The notes under the pieces are model-generated. The model saw nothing but the letters and a program-made list of their open reading frames with translations. It had not been told where the DNA came from and searched no databases. DNA of 64,000 nt from Pontiella sulfatireligans (lineage in GTDB: Bacteria; Verrucomicrobiota; Kiritimatiellia; Kiritimatiellales; Pontiellaceae): contig NZ_CAAHFH010000003.1 in NCBI RefSeq assembly GCF_900890705.1, forward strand, positions 496,001 through 560,000, given 5' to 3'. A program made the position numbers and the translations under genes. Positions within the stretch are counted from its first letter, which is position 1. Each line of letters begins with the position of its first letter. Positions 8,319 to 17,599 of the stretch are shown in pieces.

Positions 8319-8912
8319 TGATTCGGATGATTCAGAGCTACCTCCATTATCAGTGGCCTGTCCAGTTGCCTTCTTTTCTTGCTCTAAGCAAAAATCCATC
8401 ATCTCCCGCACATCCTTTATGAAACCTTCAGATATTGTATTATTGTTGATTTTCTTTAGTTCCATTCGGGCTTCTGTGTATTTTCCAAGAGAAGCGAGTG
8501 CCCGAGCCTTATGATAGCGTGCAAGATATTCTTGAAACCCCTCGTCGGGCGCCATTTCAATGCATTTATCATAATATTCGACTGCGGTGTGGAACTCACC
8601 TAGTTTATCATAAGTTTGGCCAAGTTTACGTTCGACACGACCTTCGTTCGATTGAGGGAGGGCCCTTATATACTCATCTCGTGCTTCTTTATAACTCTCC
8701 AAGCCAAAATAACTCTCCCCACGAAGCTCATGCATATACTGAAGCTGCCATTCTTCGTTTTGAATTTTTTTATTAAGCATTTGGAGGGCATTCGTGTAAT
8801 TCTCACTTTTCAGTTTGGCCAGCACTTCATCAATATACAATTGATCCTGATCATGTGCCACACCGATGGATACACCAAGAAACAACATTCCTATAACAAT
8901 CCAATGTTTCAT
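8304..8912 (-). CDS. Exported TPR-repeat protein
   Basis: A 202-residue protein with a signal peptide (MKHWIVIGMLFLGVSIGVAH) and four or so tetratricopeptide helices between residues 25 and 165 (ALQMLNKKIQNEEWQLQYM, SYFGLESYKEARDEYIRAL, KLGEFHTAVEYYDKCIEMAP, ALASLGKYTEARMELKKI). The last residues GVSP and the stop are read from the GGGGTCAGTCC end of the deleted RAYT element, so the original C-terminus may have been lost or replaced. It starts 32 bp downstream of the RHS gene stop on the same strand; a role as partner of the RHS protein is possible but not shown. Confidence 0.75.
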   Translation of the reverse strand: MKHWIVIGMLFLGVSIGVAHDQDQLYIDEVLAKLKSENYTNALQMLNKKIQNEEWQLQYMHELRGESYFGLESYKEARDEYIRALPQSNEGRVERKLGQTYDKLGEFHTAVEYYDKCIEMAPDEGFQEYLARYHKARALASLGKYTEARMELKKINNNTISEGFIKDVREMMDFCLEQEKKATGQATDNGGSSESSESGVSP

Positions 8913-8944
8913 TATTTAACTCCAATTTATAAAGATTCTTCTCG

Positions 8945-11125
8945 CTAACGGCTTCCTGATCCAACCCTCTGCTGGGTTTCAGCATTTTGCTTAAATTCCT
9001 GAGCTCCACGGGCTACACCGATAATTCCACTGCCCGGAGGATTTCCTGTAATCGTGTCACCCACGGCGTTCCCAACATTAACAGGGTTTACCCCTCCCAA
9101 TGCGGTCATTACATCACCACCGGCTGAAACAATCGTGGTGAATGTTTCGGTGGGTGTCGGTGGCGGATACGTTACCCCGGTTGCCGCGTCTACAATGCGG
9201 TTTTCCACCCACCATTGGGCTAGTTGATCCTCGTCAAATTGTTTCTGACCTCTAGCAGCCGGAGAGCCTTCAGGTGGTGGCGGGTACACTCTGGGATTTA
9301 GATAAACATCTGGATCTATCTGTTGTTCCCTCTGTTGATTTTGGGTACCCACACCAGCCTCATTTAAAAGCTTTTCATTTTCCCTCGGAGTATCTGATGC
9401 AGTGCCACTAACACTTCCATCAGCTTGCTGGCTGCTCGACTGCGCCTCTGCAGCGGCAATAGTTGGACCATATTGAGGTGTCTGTGGTTCTGGCACAAAC
9501 GAGGGAGCCGTTTCCTCCGTCAAGGCATCAACGGCACTCAATGTTCCATCCTGTGTTGCTGCTGCAGTTAATGAGTTGTCATCTGAGACAGCCTCTTCTT
9601 CTAATCCAAGCGCATCGAAGTGCGTAATCGGATTGCAGTGCACGTAGCAGTAGACGTTGGGGCCATCTGCGTACCCGATCGGGTCTCTCGTCAGGAAGGT
9701 ACCGGTTTCGAGGTCGCGGTAGCGCATGCCTTCGTTGAGCAACTGTAGATCGGACTCCTCTTCCTTGGTGTTGGCTTTCTGGCGGTCGGGATCGTCGCCC
9801 CATTCATAGGGCCGTGTTCCGTACGCCTCGTACAGTGCGAAAGATGTCAAAGAACCACTTGCGTTACTGCGGGCAATTACATCACCGCGGTGGTTGGCGT
9901 GCGAGAATAAAGGAGTTTGAAGTTTGTTGTTTGGAGTTGGGAGTTGAGGATCCTCGGAGCGTTTGATGGAGTAAACCATGCCGCCAACGCCGCCGCCCAT
10001 ACCTTCGCCTCGTACAAACTCCGTTTGTACCGTGTTAAGTGTTAGGGGGTTAAGTGTTAAGTCCGAACTGGCGGTCTCGTGCTCCTGGATGGAGAGGCCG
10101 CCGTCGAAGACACAGAACATATGCGACGTGGTCGGCGTGGAACGGTAGTAGCGCCGCGAGCGGTAGTCGTAGGCGAAGGTGTGGGTGGTCGCCGATCCAT
10201 TGAGCGCCGCGGCCACCAAACGGTTGTCCTCATCATAGGTGCAGGCGGACGAGGCAGGCGAGCCGCCTGCGATACTAACGGATTTATTCGTGCGTGATCC
10301 GTTGGCGTCATAGGCGAAAACAACGTTGGTAGTGGCGAGGCCGGGGGCCTCGGCTACATAGCCGGTCAGCTGGTTGAGGGCGTTGTTGGTGTAGGTGGTC
10401 GTTGAGGCCAACGACCCTCCAACATACTTGGTCATCGAGCGGCGGTTGTCGGCGTTGTCCCAGGTGTATTCTGTGCGTGTAGACGCCGGATCGGAATCCA
10501 GCGCCACGGTTTCTGCCGTCAGCCTGCAGCGGTCGTCGTACTCCCAGGTGGTGACGGCATCCTGTGTGCCGAGAAGATTGGCCGAGGTCTGGGCCATCTT
10601 GAGCGCGGAACCAACGAGGTCGTATTCGTAGGCCATTGAGAACCAGCCGTTGTCGGCCACATTCATATTGGTGGTGGTCATGGTGAGCAGGCGTCCCATG
10701 GGATCGAACGAGCGCACTTCCTCGACCCCCGTCGGGTATTCGCGGTAAACGGGCTTTGAATTGAGGTCGTAACCGTAGGTGGTCGTATTGGTGCCTTCGA
10801 CGATGGTTCCGATGCGGTTGAGCGCGTCGCAAGAGCAGGAAACGGTTGCATGGACATCGGCGGATTCCACGACGTTGGTGCGGTTGCCGACACGGTCGTA
10901 AGCGTAGTCGCGGGTGCGGTAGTCGTAGATGCTCATCGAGATGTTGCCGCTGGCATCCTTCACCCATTCGACGTTGCCGTTGGCATCGTAGCCGGTTTCG
11001 GTTTCGGCGTACGATCCATTGGCGAGTTGTGGCGAAATGGTTTTCACCGGGCGTCCAGCGGCGTCGCATTTCAACTTTGCGGCGAGACCTAACCATCGAA
11101 GCCATGGCGCAACAAAAACCGGCAT
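8945..11125 (-). CDS. RHS repeat-associated core protein, N-terminally shortened
   Basis: 726 residues: about 35-470 hold YD repeats (YDYRTRDYAYDRVGNRTNVV, TWEYDDRCRLTAETV, YDANGSRTNKS), followed by the RHS core end at about 467-515 (GMRYRDLETGTFLTRDPIGY, then PITHFDALGL). The tail of about 210 residues after the core is the variable region, proline- and glutamine-rich, which I do not recognise. RHS proteins are normally 1,200 residues or longer with a signal or PAAR domain; here the frame opens inside the repeats with a poor start (MPVFVAPWLRWLGLAA), so the N-terminus was probably lost. Two low-complexity inserts (residues about 365-420) come from 7-nt repeats in the DNA. Confidence 0.85.
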   Translation of the reverse strand: MPVFVAPWLRWLGLAAKLKCDAAGRPVKTISPQLANGSYAETETGYDANGNVEWVKDASGNISMSIYDYRTRDYAYDRVGNRTNVVESADVHATVSCSCDALNRIGTIVEGTNTTTYGYDLNSKPVYREYPTGVEEVRSFDPMGRLLTMTTTNMNVADNGWFSMAYEYDLVGSALKMAQTSANLLGTQDAVTTWEYDDRCRLTAETVALDSDPASTRTEYTWDNADNRRSMTKYVGGSLASTTTYTNNALNQLTGYVAEAPGLATTNVVFAYDANGSRTNKSVSIAGGSPASSACTYDEDNRLVAAALNGSATTHTFAYDYRSRRYYRSTPTTSHMFCVFDGGLSIQEHETASSDLTLNPLTLNTVQTEFVRGEGMGGGVGGMVYSIKRSEDPQLPTPNNKLQTPLFSHANHRGDVIARSNASGSLTSFALYEAYGTRPYEWGDDPDRQKANTKEEESDLQLLNEGMRYRDLETGTFLTRDPIGYADGPNVYCYVHCNPITHFDALGLEEEAVSDDNSLTAAATQDGTLSAVDALTEETAPSFVPEPQTPQYGPTIAAAEAQSSSQQADGSVSGTASDTPRENEKLLNEAGVGTQNQQREQQIDPDVYLNPRVYPPPPEGSPAARGQKQFDEDQLAQWWVENRIVDAATGVTYPPPTPTETFTTIVSAGGDVMTALGGVNPVNVGNAVGDTITGNPPGSGIIGVARGAQEFKQNAETQQRVGSGSR
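9912..9950. repeat. 7-nt periodic repeat inside the RHS gene
   Basis: On the minus strand about five degenerate AACTYCA-type heptamers follow each other and are read as PQLPTPNNKLQTP. The gene frame stays open through it because the unit is read in different frames. Confidence 0.6.
10032..10063. repeat. 7-nt periodic repeat (ACTTAAC units) inside the RHS gene
   Basis: Minus-strand units ACTTAAC, ACTTAAC, CCCTAAC, ACTTAAC encode LTLNPLTLN. It is a different unit from the array 80 bp away, but of the same 7-nt period. Confidence 0.6.
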
Positions 11126-11198
11126 CGGCTAAAAAATGATATTTTCAACAACAAATCCTAGAGGTTCTGCGTTGTTTGAGAATATTGGAGACCAGACT

Positions 11199-11966
11199 AT
11201 GGAAAAAAGAGCATCCCTATTGATCATTGCCGCATCCGTTTTAATCGCGCTAACGAGCATTTCGTTTGCCGTAAAAGCCGGTAAACAACGAAAGCTAGCG
11301 GAAGCCGAAATTCAGGCGTTGCAGCAAAAACTGGCCGCACAAAAAGATCGCGCGCCACGCCGGCGTTCCCCGGCCCCGAAACCCGTCCTAACGGCTGAGG
11401 CAACCGCTGACGGCACCAATGCCCTAGTCGTTCTGCAGACCGCGCCGAACGTCGCGGAAGAAGAGCCGAAGAAAGAGCGCGAATCGTTCGAAGACCGGAT
11501 GGCGCGAATGAAGGATGAGGATCCCGAAGGCTATGCCGAAATGATTCAAAAAAAGGAAGAGCGCCAGCAGCAGATGCGCTACAACTTGGCCGAACGCACC
11601 GCCACCTTCATGGATCTTGACACCTCTAATATGACGGAAGAGGAACGGGCCACCCACGAACAGCTCGTTGAAAAGATGGCCCGGGTGTGGGAACTGAGCG
11701 CTCAGTTTCAGGATCCGGAGCAGCCACCGGACCGAGAGGCCATGAAGGAGCTTTTCACAGAAATGAACGACGTCCGCCCGCTCTTGACTCAAGAACGCAC
11801 CGTCATGTTCAAGCAGCTCGGCACGGATTTGGGCTATGAAGGCGAGGAGGCCCAGGATTTCGCCACCCATGTGGAGGACATCATTGACGCCACCTCGATT
11901 CGGATGCCTAGCGGCGGACGCGGAGGCCCAGGCGGCGGCGGACGAGGCGGTGGCGGAGGGCGCTAA
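11199..11966 (+). CDS. Membrane-anchored coiled-coil protein with Gly-rich tail, unknown function
   Basis: I do not recognise the family. The start ATG at 11199 is preceded by GGAG at 11189-11192; a longer frame upstream is not needed. The 255 residues have one N-terminal membrane segment (LLIIAASVLIALTSISFAV), a short coiled coil (residues 28-50), a basic proline-rich linker, then a charged helical domain rich in E, K, R and M (about 95-235), and end in a glycine-arginine tail of some 20 residues. The overall composition resembles small periplasmic stress or metal-response helical proteins, but this is only an impression. It is divergent from the RHS gene and convergent, with no gap, with the HAD gene. 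Confidence 0.7.
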   Translation: MEKRASLLIIAASVLIALTSISFAVKAGKQRKLAEAEIQALQQKLAAQKDRAPRRRSPAPKPVLTAEATADGTNALVVLQTAPNVAEEEPKKERESFEDRMARMKDEDPEGYAEMIQKKEERQQQMRYNLAERTATFMDLDTSNMTEEERATHEQLVEKMARVWELSAQFQDPEQPPDREAMKELFTEMNDVRPLLTQERTVMFKQLGTDLGYEGEEAQDFATHVEDIIDATSIRMPSGGRGGPGGGGRGGGGGR

Positions 11967-12608
11967 TCAGCCCGCCGGAAAGATGTCTAGCAGCTGCGAA
12001 GGATGATCCACTAAGTGGTCCGGATTGCAGCGGGCCAGCGCTTCAGCAGTATTGAGCCCCCAGCTAACGGCAATCACCTTGGCGCCCGCATGGCGCGCGC
12101 TCTCCACATCAACGGACGTGTCGCCAATGTAATAGAGCTTCTGGGGATCGAGCCCGTTATGGCGGATATATTTTTCAACCCGGCGCTTCTTGCTCAAAAT
12201 AGCGCGGGTGGTATGCACCTCATCAAACCAGCCCATCGAATGCTCCGCCAAAAACTTCAGCACGTTTTTCCTGCGGTTCGAGGTCAGGATATCCATGCAG
12301 TAGGCGCCGCTCTCGTGAATCTCCGTCAACACCTCGACCAATCCGGCCGGCGGGTGGACGGCATGGATCTCGGAGTGCATCAACCGGCGGGCGTGGATGG
12401 CAATAATCGGAACCTTCCAACGCGGAATGCCGGTATATGCAATAAAATCAAGCATGTTGAGATGCCGCACCGTTTCAATCTCATCTTCGGGCAGGCGGCG
12501 GTATCCATAGACGGAGGACAAACGGTTGAATACCTTATAAATCAGCATCATCGTCTCGGCCAGCGTGCCGTCGAAATCAAATAAAATGGTCGTTTTGCTC
12601 TCACTCAT
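11967..12608 (-). CDS. HAD-superfamily phosphatase (phosphoglycolate phosphatase-like)
   Basis: 213 residues from the ATG at 12608 (MSESKTTILFDFDGTLAET). HAD motif I is DFDGT with both aspartates, motif II is the DILTSNRRKN segment, motif III the lysine in SKKRRVEKYI, and motif IV YYIGDTSVDVESARHAGAKV. An alpha-helical cap (residues about 20-85) places it in subclass IA. Family members hydrolyse small phosphate esters; the substrate cannot be read from sequence. An alternative TTG start at 12641 would add 11 residues. The stop codon directly abuts that of the convergent upstream gene. Confidence 0.85.
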   Translation of the reverse strand: MSESKTTILFDFDGTLAETMMLIYKVFNRLSSVYGYRRLPEDEIETVRHLNMLDFIAYTGIPRWKVPIIAIHARRLMHSEIHAVHPPAGLVEVLTEIHESGAYCMDILTSNRRKNVLKFLAEHSMGWFDEVHTTRAILSKKRRVEKYIRHNGLDPQKLYYIGDTSVDVESARHAGAKVIAVSWGLNTAEALARCNPDHLVDHPSQLLDIFPAG

Positions 12609-12731
12609 AAAGGCTGGAACATAATCGGCCTCCGCGGTCAAAACCAGTAGAAAGCGCTCGTCTTATTTATATGCATCGGCATTGTAAAAGGGCTGTACAT
12701 CGCACGGGTCAAATCGTTTAATGGCTCCATT

Positions 12732-15119
12732 ATGAATATAAATCTCCCCAAACTCCTTCTTATGTCCTCTATTCTGGCGGCAGGGCTCTCCTCCCACGCC
12801 ATTGACTTCACCGACCAAGGCGAATATCTCGGCTCGTCCGACTGCATCGGCTGCCATGAGCGCTTCTATGAATTATGGAGCACCTCGCACCACGGCAAAG
12901 CCATGGAAGCGTTCAGTGTGTCGCTGGCCAAAACCCTTGAGCCAATGAAGGAACCCATCCAGGTCGGCGAGGAAAAATTCATTGTCGAATTCGATGAGCA
13001 TGGAGGCATCCTGCGCAGCATTTCACCCTGCGGCGCAGAAAAGACCTGGCGCCTGCGCTTTTCGTTCGGCGGCCGCAACGTGCGCTATTTCCTGATCCCG
13101 ATGGACAAGGGAAAACTGCAGGTGGCTCCCGTTGCCTACTATGTCCACCAAGGCAAATGGTACGATTCCGCGGGAAGCATGGTTCGCAACTTCCTCGAAG
13201 GCGAGCCGCAGGACGAAGCGCTGCATTGGACGGATCGGCAGCTTACCTTCAATACCTCCTGCCACGACTGCCATGTGAGCCAGCTCGAAAAAAACTACAA
13301 CCCCGAAGACGACAGCTACACCACCACTTGGAAAGAGCCCGGCATCAACTGCGAAACCTGCCACGGCCCCGCCGAGGCGCACGTTAAAGCCGCCGAAGAA
13401 GCCGCAGCAAAAGGCGAAGAACTGAAAGATCTCAAGCTGCTCACCTTCCACGGCGATCTCAATCTGGCCCAGCGCGACGCCACTTGCGGCCCCTGCCACG
13501 CCAAAGGCACCATCCTCACCCGCGACTTCACCCCCGGCGAACTCTATTTCGACCACTACGACCTGACCTCCTACGAGGACCGCGACTTCTGGCCCGACGG
13601 ACGCGACCTCGGCGAAAACTATACGCAGACCGGCTGGATGGCCAACTCGTGTTCCATTGCAGGCGAGCTCGAATGCATTCACTGCCACACCTCCAGCGGG
13701 CGGTTTCGCTTCAAGGACAACCCCACCCAGGCATGCCTGCCCTGCCATAAAAAGCGCGTTGAAAACATTCACCTTCACTCGCACCATGCTGCGGAAACCG
13801 GCGTAACCTGCATCGATTGCCACATGCCGGTCACGGCGCAGGCCTTCATGTCGCGTTCCGACCACACCTTCCGCCCGCCCTCCCCGGCCGCCTCGCTCGA
13901 ATTTGGCTCGCCCAACGCCTGCAACCTTTGCCACCACGACAAGGATGCCATGTGGGGGGATTTTAAAGCCCATAAAAAGGAAGATATGGAATGGGCCGAC
14001 CAACATGTGAAGGAATGGTTCGGCACCGATTCCGGTGCCCCCATTCTTGAACTGGGCCGCATCATCCAGTTTTGCCGTGTCGGCAACTGGGACAAGCTGC
14101 CCGAAATTCTGACCTACCTCGACAGCCCCCAATGCGACTCCCCCTCCGCCGTGGCCATCCTGCGCCTGCTCAACAACTGCCCCCACACCGAAAAATGGCC
14201 CGCCATCCGGAAACAACTTGAAAACAAGCATGAATGGGTGCGTGCCACCGCCGCAGCCTCGCTGCAATACTGCCTTGCACCGGAAACCACCAAAGGGCTG
14301 TTAAAAGCCACCTCCGACCGCTACCGCACCGTGCGTATCCGCGCCGCTGGCGCCCTGCTCGACCGCGACCTCTCCGGTTATTCAAAAGAAGAGCAAGCGG
14401 CCTACGAAAAAGCCCACGCCGAATACTGGAATTCGCTCATCATCTTCCCCGACCGCTGGTCCTCCCACTATAATCAGGGCATCTACCACGACCGCATGGG
14501 CGATCCGGAAAAGTCGCTCGCCGCCTACGAAAAATCGATGGAGCTGCGCAACGACGTTATCCAGCCCTTGATCAACGCCTCCATGGTTCATGCCCGCTCC
14601 GGCAACAGCACCAACGCCTACGAAATGCTCCAGAAAGCACTAACAATCGAACCGGAAAACCCGATGGTCAACTTTAACATTGCCCTGCTTGATGCTGAGT
14701 TCGGCAAACTCGATGAAGCCGAAAAGCATCTGCGCGCCACGCTCAAGACTGACCCGCAAATGGCGCAGGCCGCCTACAACCTCGGCGTCCTGCTTGCTCG
14801 CGACAACAAGCCTGAAGGCTTCCAATGGCTGGAAAGCGCTGCCGTGTTGGTTCCGGGCAACTGGAACTACACCTCGTCCTACCTGTATTTCCTCAGTCAG
14901 GCCGGACGCGCCGCCGAAACCGAGTCGGTGCTGCAGAAAGTCATCGAAACCGGCAACGCCACCCCCGAAACCTATTTTATGCTCGCGAACAACTACCAGC
15001 GCGAAGGCCGCATCGCCGAAGCCATCGAAACCTATAAAAAGGCCAAGCTCAATCCGAACCTGCCGATGGAGGCCAAACGCGCCGCCGCCCAGCAGGAGCA
15101 GCAGCTCCGCGCGCAATAG
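12732..15119 (+). CDS. Exported eight-haem cytochrome c with HEAT-like and TPR domains
   Basis: 795 residues with a signal peptide (LLLMSSILAAGLSSHA). Eight CxxCH haem sites occur at about residues 38, 177, 207, 252, 315, 335, 360 and 397 (CIGCH, CHDCH, CETCH, CGPCH, CIHCH, CLPCH, CIDCH, CNLCH). The haem part resembles the cytochrome c554-type multihaem fold. Residues about 440-560 are helical, HEAT-like (AILRLLNNCPH, EWVRATAAASLQY), and 575-790 are TPRs (WSSHYNQGIYHDRMGDPEKS, PMVNFNIALLDAEFGKLDEA). A periplasmic electron-transfer protein with a protein-binding tail is likely; redox partner unknown. It ends one base from the convergent murC stop. Confidence 0.88.
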   Translation: MNINLPKLLLMSSILAAGLSSHAIDFTDQGEYLGSSDCIGCHERFYELWSTSHHGKAMEAFSVSLAKTLEPMKEPIQVGEEKFIVEFDEHGGILRSISPCGAEKTWRLRFSFGGRNVRYFLIPMDKGKLQVAPVAYYVHQGKWYDSAGSMVRNFLEGEPQDEALHWTDRQLTFNTSCHDCHVSQLEKNYNPEDDSYTTTWKEPGINCETCHGPAEAHVKAAEEAAAKGEELKDLKLLTFHGDLNLAQRDATCGPCHAKGTILTRDFTPGELYFDHYDLTSYEDRDFWPDGRDLGENYTQTGWMANSCSIAGELECIHCHTSSGRFRFKDNPTQACLPCHKKRVENIHLHSHHAAETGVTCIDCHMPVTAQAFMSRSDHTFRPPSPAASLEFGSPNACNLCHHDKDAMWGDFKAHKKEDMEWADQHVKEWFGTDSGAPILELGRIIQFCRVGNWDKLPEILTYLDSPQCDSPSAVAILRLLNNCPHTEKWPAIRKQLENKHEWVRATAAASLQYCLAPETTKGLLKATSDRYRTVRIRAAGALLDRDLSGYSKEEQAAYEKAHAEYWNSLIIFPDRWSSHYNQGIYHDRMGDPEKSLAAYEKSMELRNDVIQPLINASMVHARSGNSTNAYEMLQKALTIEPENPMVNFNIALLDAEFGKLDEAEKHLRATLKTDPQMAQAAYNLGVLLARDNKPEGFQWLESAAVLVPGNWNYTSSYLYFLSQAGRAAETESVLQKVIETGNATPETYFMLANNYQREGRIAEAIETYKKAKLNPNLPMEAKRAAAQQEQQLRAQ

Positions 15120-15120
15120 A

Positions 15121-16395
15121 TCAACCGCGCGCCCAATCCGCTATCTGTTCGATGTCGCCTGCCCCAATGATGAGAAGCAGGTCGCCTTCGCGCAACTCAA
15201 GCTGGATATCGGCCCAAGCGGTTCCCAACGATGGACACTCGATCAAGCGGCCGTTCCAATCCGAGGGAAAGCGGCGCGCCAAATCCGGCGAAGTCCCCCC
15301 TTCGAGCGGGGACTCAGAGGCGGCGTAGACCGGAGCGAGCCAGAGTTTTTCCACCCCTTGGAAACTTGAAGGGAAATCCGGCCCGAGCGCGAGCGTCCTA
15401 GTATAGCGGTGAGGCTGGAAAACGCCGAGCAACCGCTTGGGCTTCAGCTCCAGCGCCGTTTGGATCAGCGCCGCAATTTCGGTCGGATGGTGCGCATAGT
15501 CGGAAACGATACGGACCCCCCCGGACTCGAACACCGTTTCAAAACGCCGGCGAATCGGTTTCAGCGTTTCCAAAGCTTGCACAATTTCTTGCTCCGGCTT
15601 CCAGAGTTTGGCCACGGCCATGGCAGCGGAAGCATTCCACTGGTTGTGGTTTCCGGGCAACGGAAGCGATAGGCGCGATTCGGGAAAACAATACGGTTTG
15701 CACTTTGGATTGCCGGAGCACAGCTTTGATGCAATCGGGTCAGCGCCGCAGTAGAACACCGTTTGCTTGGTATTTGCGATCAGCCGGTCGAAACATCCGA
15801 CGAATGCCTCTTCAGAGTCGTGATGCTCCATGTGGTCGTATTCAATGTTGGTGATCACGGCATAGTCGGGTGTGTAGCCGGCAACGGTGCCGTCGGATTC
15901 ATCGGCTTCGACCACCATGATTTCGCCGTCTTGGGCCACACCCTCGATGCCGGCGATTTCGCCGCCGACGCAATAGCCGCAACCCAGCACCTGGGCAAGT
16001 ACCGCTGTCGTGGTGGTTTTTCCGTGCGTGCCGCTCACGGCGATGCAGGTGCGGGCGCGCATAAGCGCCGGCAGCACTTCGCCACGGCGCGAAACAGGGA
16101 TGCCCAGCTCCAACGCCCGGCGAACTTCGGGATGGAAGTCGGGAACCGCCGTGGAGCGAATGAGCCAATCGACGTTTTTATCGACATGTGATTCATGATG
16201 CCCAGCAGCAATGGAGATTCCGTTTTTGAGAAGCCATTGCGTTTGGCGGTTGCCTTGCAGATCGCAGCCGCTAACGAAAAATCCGCGAGCCTTTAGAAGC
16301 CAAGCCACGCCAGACATACCGATGCCGCCAATGCCCATCAAGTGGACGCGTCCGCCCTGTCCGATCAAAAGCTCGGCTTGATCGACCGGATTCAC
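15121..16395 (-). CDS. murC: UDP-N-acetylmuramate-L-alanine ligase
   Basis: 424 residues. It joins L-alanine to UDP-MurNAc in cytoplasmic peptidoglycan precursor synthesis. The N-terminal Rossmann motif is HLMGIGGIGMSGVAWLL, the ATP-binding loop GTHGKTTTT lies near residues 118-126, the Mur-family residues DESDG and NIEYDHMEHHD follow, and the C-terminal domain contains DYAHHPTEI and FQPHRYTRT. It is somewhat shorter than the usual 450-490 residues but all motifs are present. It follows murG by two bases, a piece of the cell-wall gene order conserved in many bacteria. Confidence 0.95.
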   Translation of the reverse strand: MNPVDQAELLIGQGGRVHLMGIGGIGMSGVAWLLKARGFFVSGCDLQGNRQTQWLLKNGISIAAGHHESHVDKNVDWLIRSTAVPDFHPEVRRALELGIPVSRRGEVLPALMRARTCIAVSGTHGKTTTTAVLAQVLGCGYCVGGEIAGIEGVAQDGEIMVVEADESDGTVAGYTPDYAVITNIEYDHMEHHDSEEAFVGCFDRLIANTKQTVFYCGADPIASKLCSGNPKCKPYCFPESRLSLPLPGNHNQWNASAAMAVAKLWKPEQEIVQALETLKPIRRRFETVFESGGVRIVSDYAHHPTEIAALIQTALELKPKRLLGVFQPHRYTRTLALGPDFPSSFQGVEKLWLAPVYAASESPLEGGTSPDLARRFPSDWNGRLIECPSLGTAWADIQLELREGDLLLIIGAGDIEQIADWARG

Positions 16396-16397
16396 GG

Positions 16398-17492
16398 CTA
16401 TGCTCCGCCCACCTGTTCGAGCAAGACGGCCAGCTGTTCCGCGGCATTGGTCTGCGCGCGTTTTTTCATGGCCACAGCCATACGCTCCAAACGCTCCGGC
16501 TTTTCCGCCACGCTAACGAGATAGTCGCACAGCCACGTGCCGCTCAGATCCTCTTGCGCCACAACATCGGCCGCGCCGGAATCCTGCAAGGCACGCGCAT
16601 TGCTCATTTGGTGGTTTTTGGCGGCGAACGGATAGGGAACCAGCAGCGCGGGCACGCCGAAAACGGCCAGCTCGGCGCACGACGCCGCGCCGGAACGACA
16701 GACCGCGAGGTTGACGTTGAGGTAAATGCTCTCCATATCCTGCACAAAATGGTGGACCGTCGCTTTTACGCCGGCCTGTTTATAGACCGCCGCGACCTCT
16801 TCTGCGTTCTGTATTCCCGCAATATGCTCGATTTCCAACTGCACACCTTTTTCGGAAGCGGCGACGATGGCGCGGGGAACGGTTGCGTTCAGCGCTTGCG
16901 CACCGCGACTGCCGCCCATCACCAGAATGCGCAACGGAGTGCCTTCCTTCCATTCGGCGCGCGCCTGTGCGCTGGCCTGCTGAAGCTCTTTGCGCAACGG
17001 CATTCCCGTTGAGGAAATGTTGTCGTGCTTGAGGTAGTAGTTGGTTTTTTCAAAACTGATGGCCACGGATGCGGCCTTGCGCGCCAAATACGACACCGCC
17101 CGGCCGGGCACCATGTTGGCTTCATGCAACACATAGGGAATGCCGAGTTTCAAAGCCGCCTTGACGGGGCCGTACGACGCATAGCTGCCCATGGCCAGTA
17201 CCACGTCGGGCGACTGCTTGCGCATAACCGGCAGTGCGCAGCGGTATGCTTTATAGAGCCGGAACACCGTGCGCACGCTGCGCAGCGACAAGCCGAACTG
17301 AAAGCCTTCGGAGGGAATCGTCACCACTTTGCCCGGCCAGCTTGCAACCGCATCGTGCTCCACATCCTTACCGGCCATCCAAAGCGTTACATCATGCCCG
17401 CGCTCGATCAATGCCAGCCCCGTCGCCAGCCCCGGGAAGATATGCCCCCCCGTGCCGCCGCAGGCTATTGCGATCTTCAGTTTATTCCCCAT
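16398..17492 (-). CDS. murG: UDP-GlcNAc:lipid I N-acetylglucosaminyltransferase
   Basis: 364 residues, standard length. MurG adds GlcNAc to lipid I to make lipid II on the inner face of the cytoplasmic membrane. The glycine-rich loops are seen at the N-terminus (GGTGGHIFPGLA) and at the domain junction (GGSRGAQALN), and the GT28 signature follows with NLAVCRSGAASCAEL and the hydrophobic PALLVPYPFAAKNHQ. It is the first gene of the murG-murC pair; nothing else of the dcw cluster is in the window. Confidence 0.95.
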   Translation of the reverse strand: MGNKLKIAIACGGTGGHIFPGLATGLALIERGHDVTLWMAGKDVEHDAVASWPGKVVTIPSEGFQFGLSLRSVRTVFRLYKAYRCALPVMRKQSPDVVLAMGSYASYGPVKAALKLGIPYVLHEANMVPGRAVSYLARKAASVAISFEKTNYYLKHDNISSTGMPLRKELQQASAQARAEWKEGTPLRILVMGGSRGAQALNATVPRAIVAASEKGVQLEIEHIAGIQNAEEVAAVYKQAGVKATVHHFVQDMESIYLNVNLAVCRSGAASCAELAVFGVPALLVPYPFAAKNHQMSNARALQDSGAADVVAQEDLSGTWLCDYLVSVAEKPERLERMAVAMKKRAQTNAAEQLAVLLEQVGGA

Positions 17493-17599
17493 TCAAAACC
17501 ACCCTCTAAAATTGAGCGAGGGTTCTAGCATGCACCCTCGTGATTGACACGCAAATTTGTTGATGAAAGCGGCCTAGAGCGCCGGCAGGCGGCTTAAAA

